Of a stretch of 64,000 bases of DNA, positions 61,709 to 64,000 are shown piece by piece; within the stretch, counting starts at the first letter, position 1; every line of letters starts with the position of its first letter. A program made the position numbers and the translations under genes. The notes under the pieces are model-generated. The model ran no database searches and had not been told where the DNA came from. It saw nothing but the letters and a program-made list of their open reading frames with translations. Source of the DNA: Falsarthrobacter nasiphocae (lineage in GTDB: Bacteria > Actinomycetota > Actinomycetes > Actinomycetales > Micrococcaceae); assembly GCF_031456275.1 (NCBI RefSeq), contig NZ_JAVDUI010000001.1, positions 496,001 to 560,000 on the forward strand, in the 5' to 3' direction.

Positions 61709-62532
61709 TACAGGCCTCCGTCGGTGATGCGTGCGCAATCGAGCCTTCGATGGACCATCGAGACCAGCGTTAGGACCTCAAGCAGCTCGTCGTCGTTCAT
61801 AGACCGGTTCAACCGCGGATCGTGAGCCGTCGGATTGCGATAGAGTCCGCCGAGCCCTTTGATCAGGTTCGCCACCCCCGTCTGCTCATCACGCTCAGTC
61901 TGAGTCCCCAGCTCATTAATCGCCAGTACCGGCACGCCAGTCTTGCCGAGGGCAAGCGCTGCATCAACAAGAGCCGCCCCGTCCCCCTGGGCGCCTGTGG
62001 TCTTCCGCAGCCGCTCGAATATACTCTTGACCGCTTCCAGACAGGCGTGAAAGTGTGCTTTCTTCAGCACCTCCACCGAGCAGTACCGGAGGACCTCGGG
62101 ATGGGTCTTCCGTCGCAGCAGCTCGTCACGGATTGAGGTGGCGACACGGGACGCCTCGTCCAGCGTCTGCGCTTTCGCGCCGCGAACCACTATGCCCTTA
62201 TCGTTAACCCTCAGCCCGACGAATGCGAGATGCTCATTAAGCCGGTCCTGGCGGAGCGTGAAGAGATCGGGTTGGCCCCGATATTGGACCGGCTCCATAG
62301 CTGCCACGATGAAGGTGATGATCCGCTTCGGATTCCCGAATCGGTTCTGCGCCAAGACGAAGGCCTCGGTGAGGCGAATCCTCTTGGTCGCGCCAGGAGT
62401 CGGATCCTGCATGCGAAGACGGGCCAAGAGATCACCGATCTCCCGGCCTGTGAGCCCGTTGTCAGTGTCACCCAAGACTGCTGCCACTTCTGCCATCACG
62501 GCGGGTGACCATGCTGGTTCTGGACCGCTCAT
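61708..62532 (-). CDS. TIGR02391 (Hypoth_Ymh) family HEPN protein
   Basis: 274 residues. The C-terminal domain has the family hallmark GLYRNPTAHDPR with Arg232-x4-His237, preceded by HFHACLEAVKSIFERLRKTTG and LVDAALALG. The N-terminal ~100 residues look like a winged-helix or adaptor part (LTGREIGDLLARLRMQDPTPGATKRIRLTEAF). The family is widespread next to restriction and abortive-infection genes; an RNase role is likely. Starts 51 bp after the helicase stop and is coupled to the next gene. Confidence 0.88.
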   Translation of the reverse strand: MSGPEPAWSPAVMAEVAAVLGDTDNGLTGREIGDLLARLRMQDPTPGATKRIRLTEAFVLAQNRFGNPKRIITFIVAAMEPVQYRGQPDLFTLRQDRLNEHLAFVGLRVNDKGIVVRGAKAQTLDEASRVATSIRDELLRRKTHPEVLRYCSVEVLKKAHFHACLEAVKSIFERLRKTTGAQGDGAALVDAALALGKTGVPVLAINELGTQTERDEQTGVANLIKGLGGLYRNPTAHDPRLNRSMNDDELLEVLTLVSMVHRRLDCARITDGGL

Positions 62533-62583
62533 CTGTATCCCGCTTTGTCATCCCCAGGAAAAGACATGAACCGGGCGTCACAA

Positions 62584-64000
62584 TCAGTAGTCACTGGCCA
62601 CTTCCGACTCGTACAACGCCCTAGCGCTCTCGGCACCGCGGATCGACTCGCGTACACTCGGTTTCGTGATGTCCAGGACCCGGAGCACACCGCCCGTTTC
62701 GGCCACGGACTCGATGCGGCGGAAGTCATCTGCGAAGCGCTCGGCGAAGGCCGCGAGGCCTCGCAGTTTCGGCAGTGCATCGGAGAGATGATGGCCGTGT
62801 GGGTCTACGAGGTCCACAGCGACGCTGCCGTCGTGGTTGGTTCCGAAGAACAGGAAGTCCGGGCGTAGCGCCTTCCAGTCCTCCATCTCGTCTTTGTAGG
62901 CCACCGCGAGAGATTCCTTCGTGGCGCGGTCGGGATTGCGGTACCAGCCTTGAAAACCCGGCTGGGCGGCCTCGGAATCGAGGACCTTACGCTCCCACTC
63001 GTTCAACGTGATCGGAACCGTGCCGTCGTCCGCAGCGAGCAGGTGCATCTCGCGGGTGGGCAGGTCCTCCTCAGTGCCGTCGGGATGACGCACCTTGGTG
63101 TCAGCCTGGCCGTTCTTCGGAACGAAGAGTGTGATCGGTTCGGGCGTCGTCGACATCGACTCCAGCCCGTCGTAATCGGCCTGGCGTTCGTCGCTCAGTC
63201 CCTTTCGTGCCACGCGGGTGCGCGTGAGCCACTCGCGGGACAGAGCATCGGCCTCGTGCTCGACCGCCTGGGCGATCTCGTGTACTCGGCCGAGTGAGGC
63301 GACGGTGATGTGCGCTTCGAGGAGGTCGTCCTCGTCTCCGTCCGGCCCGACGAGGTGGTCGACGTAGGACGAGCACAGCGATGGACTCAATATCCGCGTG
63401 GCTGTGCGGTAGTAGTCCTCGATGGCGCGAGGGTCGGCACTCACGGAGAACGCGCGATAGGAGAACCCGCCACCGACTCTGCCGCGGACTTCCTCGCCCT
63501 CCATCGTGAGCACGTCTTCGCGCGCATTCTCAAGCTTCTCCCGGTACTGGACGGCACGACCGTCGAGCACGGCATGGAGATGCCTGTGCGCCTTCTCTAC
63601 AGCCTCGTCCACGAGGTGGTCCTTCGAGAGCGCCGTCGCCAGGGCGGTGAGCCGACGGATGGGTTTGACGTTCTTTTTGGGGATTGTCACCGACGGGATG
63701 GCTGCGAAGCGCTCCCACACTGCCTGGCCGATCGCCGGGTTCGGGTACAGCGGGATTGGGTCGAACAGCACTCGGCGCCCGAGGCCTCCGCCGCCGTCCT
63801 CTCCTTCGTCGGCGTCCTTGCTCGTCGCGCCCTTCATCAGCAGTTCCGCGACTCCGGTGGCGGTCTTGCGATCGAAGAGCGGTAGCAGGCAGTCTACCGA
63901 GTTGAGCAGTTCGTTACCGGGGATGCGCCGGGCGAGCGGTGTGCGCATCATCCGTCCGAGCAACTGTGTGATGTGCGTACGGTCCCTGGCGGGACGGAAT
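62584..64000 (-). CDS. Large SF2 helicase/restriction-type protein (5' end outside the window)
   Basis: At least 471 codons visible, open through the right edge. The first visible stretch RPARDRTHITQLLGRMMRTPLARRIPGNE holds helicase motif VI (QLLGRMMR), followed by LNSVDCLLPLFDRKT, so the motor core lies mostly beyond the edge. The rest is a C-terminal region of about 420 residues ending in a possible nuclease-like fold (RPDFLFFGTNHDGSVAVDLVDPHGHHLSDALPKLRGLAAFAERF, with D and D-x-H in PD-(D/E)XK-like spacing). Resembles DEAD/DEAH helicases annotated as restriction R subunits. First visible gene of the operon. Confidence 0.8.
   Translation of the reverse strand, partial: FRPARDRTHITQLLGRMMRTPLARRIPGNELLNSVDCLLPLFDRKTATGVAELLMKGATSKDADEGEDGGGGLGRRVLFDPIPLYPNPAIGQAVWERFAAIPSVTIPKKNVKPIRRLTALATALSKDHLVDEAVEKAHRHLHAVLDGRAVQYREKLENAREDVLTMEGEEVRGRVGGGFSYRAFSVSADPRAIEDYYRTATRILSPSLCSSYVDHLVGPDGDEDDLLEAHITVASLGRVHEIAQAVEHEADALSREWLTRTRVARKGLSDERQADYDGLESMSTTPEPITLFVPKNGQADTKVRHPDGTEEDLPTREMHLLAADDGTVPITLNEWERKVLDSEAAQPGFQGWYRNPDRATKESLAVAYKDEMEDWKALRPDFLFFGTNHDGSVAVDLVDPHGHHLSDALPKLRGLAAFAERFADDFRRIESVAETGGVLRVLDITKPSVRESIRGAESARALYESEVASDY

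Overview
The window is high-GC actinobacterial DNA. Gene content and style suggest a member of the Micrococcales, probably Micrococcaceae (Arthrobacter relatives): monomeric NADP-isocitrate dehydrogenase, 7Fe ferredoxin next to dapC, class I PPK2, an IdeR/DtxR-type iron box, DUF5302 and DUF1990 proteins, many GTG starts and 4-bp operon overlaps. This placement is inferred from gene families; no rRNA or tRNA gene was seen.

Positions 1-31,240 look like ordinary chromosome. They carry dapC (cut by the left edge) and fdxA, an ArsR-type regulator and ppk2, typA, a BCCT-type compatible-solute carrier, a complete peptide ABC importer (binding protein, two permeases, a double ATPase), pgi, a quinone-type NADP oxidoreductase, a TehA/SLAC1-type channel, a siderophore-interacting reductase behind an iron box, icd, a DedA-like protein, putP, a carboxylesterase, a 3-methyladenine glycosylase, a Tat-type secreted protein divergent from a secreted zinc metalloprotease, and a SugE/Gdx-type small multidrug exporter. 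Several convergent or operon-end gaps hold hairpin terminators sharing a GACGACGGCG-type stem.

Positions 31,286-34,243 are accessory. An IS3-type element with a readable -1 slippery heptamer is followed by a 140-bp, roughly 40-bp-periodic repeat present twice. The two copies flank a padR plus membrane-protein pair whose promoter carries a long palindrome. A short class-II UvrA and a succinate-semialdehyde-type aldehyde dehydrogenase follow. Positions 38,261-46,385 form a surface-glycan cluster: two minus-strand single-domain glycosyltransferases and a double GT-B protein, divergent from a WcbI-type protein and a GT-B/GT-A fusion. Next come an amino-acid permease, two VOC proteins, an alpha/beta hydrolase and a TetR/ABC-F pair that looks like a ribosome-protection resistance unit.

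Positions 53,284-60,133 are a graveyard of toxin-antitoxin modules. Two paralogous YefM/Phd antitoxins share a leaderless promoter/operator, but their RelE toxins are truncated or frameshifted. There is an intact FitAB/VapBC pair, a MntA/HepT pair whose HepT has lost an internal segment and the catalytic HEPN arginine, a frameshifted mazF, a mazF tail, a duplicated TPR-gene fragment and a truncated AAA/DUF4143 ATPase. The right end (60,572-64,000) is a three-gene minus-strand operon: a large SF2 helicase cut by the window edge, a TIGR02391 (Hypoth_Ymh) HEPN protein and a second protein ending in a HEPN R-x4-H motif. This operon is the best candidate here for an uncharacterised anti-phage system.
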